NCBI GenBank assembly: GCA_013329455.1
Contig: DUKF01000061.1
Span: 1 to 6,466, forward strand
From: Methanotrichaceae archaeon
Lineage (GTDB): Archaea; Halobacteriota; Methanosarcinia; Methanotrichales; Methanotrichaceae
Direction: 5' to 3'
DNA length: 6,466 nt
Every line of letters begins with the position of its first letter. Positions within the stretch are counted from its first letter, which is position 1. The translations under genes and the position numbers were made by a program. Positions 5,513 to 6,466 of the stretch are shown piece by piece. The notes under the pieces are model-generated. The model saw only the letters and a program-made list of their open reading frames with translations. It did not search any database and was not told where the DNA came from.

Positions 5513-6466
5513 ATGAGCGAGATTCAAAGGCTTCTTGAACGGCTGAGCAACGCCCACGGAATATCGGGGCGAGAAGGGTCTATCCAAGAGATAGTGCGCG
5601 AGGAGATAGGTTCTCTCGTCGACGAGATCAGGGTCGATAACCTCGGAAACCTCGTCGCCACCAAGAAAGGCGAGCGGCCTTCGGTGATGATCGCAGCCCA
5701 CATCGACGAGATCGGACTCATGACCAAGTACGTCGACGAGAAGGGGTTTTTAAGGTTCGTCACCATCGGCGGCTGGTTCGACCAGACCCTCCTTAACCAG
5801 AGGGTGATGATCCACGCCGAGTCGGGGCCGATCTATGGTGTGATCGGGTCAAAGCCCCCTCACGTGATGAAGCCCGACGACCGGAAGAAGCCGGTCGAGA
5901 TCAAGGATATGTTCGTGGATGCAGGCTGCAAGGACCAGGATGAGGCAAAGGCTCTTGGAATCAAGCCAGGCACCCCCATGAGCATCGACAGGACCTTCGC
6001 AAAGCTTGCGGGCGACAGGGCGACGGGAAAAGCCTTCGACAACCGTGCAGGGGTCGTCATGATGATCGAGGCTTTGAAGCGGACGAAGACGAAGTCTCAG
6101 ATCTACGCCGTAGGTACGGTCCAGGAGGAGGTGGGCCTCAAGGGGGCCCGGACGAGTGCCTTTGACCTTCGTCCCGACGTCGCCCTGGCAACAGACGTCA
6201 CGATCCCCGGAGACCATCCTGGGATCGAGAAGAAGGATTCAGCTCTTGAGATCGGAAAAGGGCCCGTGATCACCATTGCCGATGCCTCGGGCCGGGGGAT
6301 CATCGCAACGGAGAAGGTGGTGGACTGGCTGGCCCAGACAGCTCTGGAGTTCGAGATAGAGGTCCAGATGGACGTCTCCGGAGGTGGGACCACAGACGCT
6401 ACTGCCATCCAGTTGACGAGGGAGGGGATTCACACCGGGTTGATCAGCGTCGCCACCAGGTACATC
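5513..6466 (+). CDS. M42-family metallo-aminopeptidase, 3' end beyond window
   Basis: This is a cytosolic di-metal aminopeptidase of the M42 (tetrahedral aminopeptidase/glutamyl aminopeptidase) family, which trims peptides left by the proteasome and other proteases. The 318 residues present run to the window edge with no stop. The family is usually about 350 residues, so roughly 30 are missing. Metal ligands are visible at His63 (AAHIDEIG), Asp176 (AFDNRAG), Glu206 and Asp228 (ATDVT). Glu205 in VQEEVGLKGA is the expected general base. The sequence stops at ATRYI, directly before the expected last metal-ligand His. GGGTTDA near residue 304 is also a family hallmark. The start is ATG 5513, preceded by a GGGATGATC-type ribosome binding site. 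Some family members were annotated as endoglucanases or deblocking peptidases, and substrate preference cannot be read from sequence. Confidence 0.93.
   Translation, partial: MSEIQRLLERLSNAHGISGREGSIQEIVREEIGSLVDEIRVDNLGNLVATKKGERPSVMIAAHIDEIGLMTKYVDEKGFLRFVTIGGWFDQTLLNQRVMIHAESGPIYGVIGSKPPHVMKPDDRKKPVEIKDMFVDAGCKDQDEAKALGIKPGTPMSIDRTFAKLAGDRATGKAFDNRAGVVMMIEALKRTKTKSQIYAVGTVQEEVGLKGARTSAFDLRPDVALATDVTIPGDHPGIEKKDSALEIGKGPVITIADASGRGIIATEKVVDWLAQTALEFEIEVQMDVSGGGTTDATAIQLTREGIHTGLISVATRYI

Overview
The window looks archaeal, most likely from a GC-rich, methanopterin-using methanogen or a close relative. The evidence is a beta-ribofuranosylaminobenzene 5'-phosphate (RFAP) synthase domain, which makes the first committed intermediate of tetrahydromethanopterin. 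It is joined by a hydroxymethylglutaryl-CoA reductase for isoprenoid ether lipids, an archaeal/actinobacterial-type inositol-phosphate synthase, archaeal-style GGAGG ribosome binding sites, TATA-like elements in AT-rich gaps, and an M42 aminopeptidase. Placement near Methanothrix/Methanosaeta or other Methanosarcinales-type lineages is my guess from base composition and gene content; the window has no rRNA to confirm it.

Layout. Positions 1-326 hold no convincing gene but contain several small inverted repeats and a 16-base near-repeat. Next, on the minus strand, is an inositol-3-phosphate synthase (327-1481) with its own leader and a TTG start. A 285-base gap follows, carrying the 3' end signals of the next unit and a candidate promoter for the synthase. 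The next minus-strand unit is a two-gene operon: class II HMG-CoA reductase (2588-3844) followed by prephenate dehydratase (1767-2591), with a 4-base ATGA overlap. A short divergent promoter region (about 3845-3930) separates it from a plus-strand gene (about 3931-5466) that fuses a chorismate lyase (DUF98) domain to an RFAP synthase domain. After 46 bases comes an M42-family metallo-aminopeptidase, cut off by the right edge of the window just before its last metal-binding histidine.

How the genes relate. Two neighbours, on opposite strands, draw on chorismate. Prephenate dehydratase leads to phenylalanine, and the fusion would make 4-hydroxybenzoate and condense it with PRPP towards methanopterin. 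HMG-CoA reductase feeds mevalonate to isoprenoid lipids, and inositol-phosphate synthase can supply the inositol headgroup of archaeal lipids. The most interesting item is the chorismate lyase/RFAP synthase fusion. It places two consecutive steps of the proposed 4-hydroxybenzoate route to methanopterin on one polypeptide. I saw no mobile element, CRISPR array, tRNA or rRNA.
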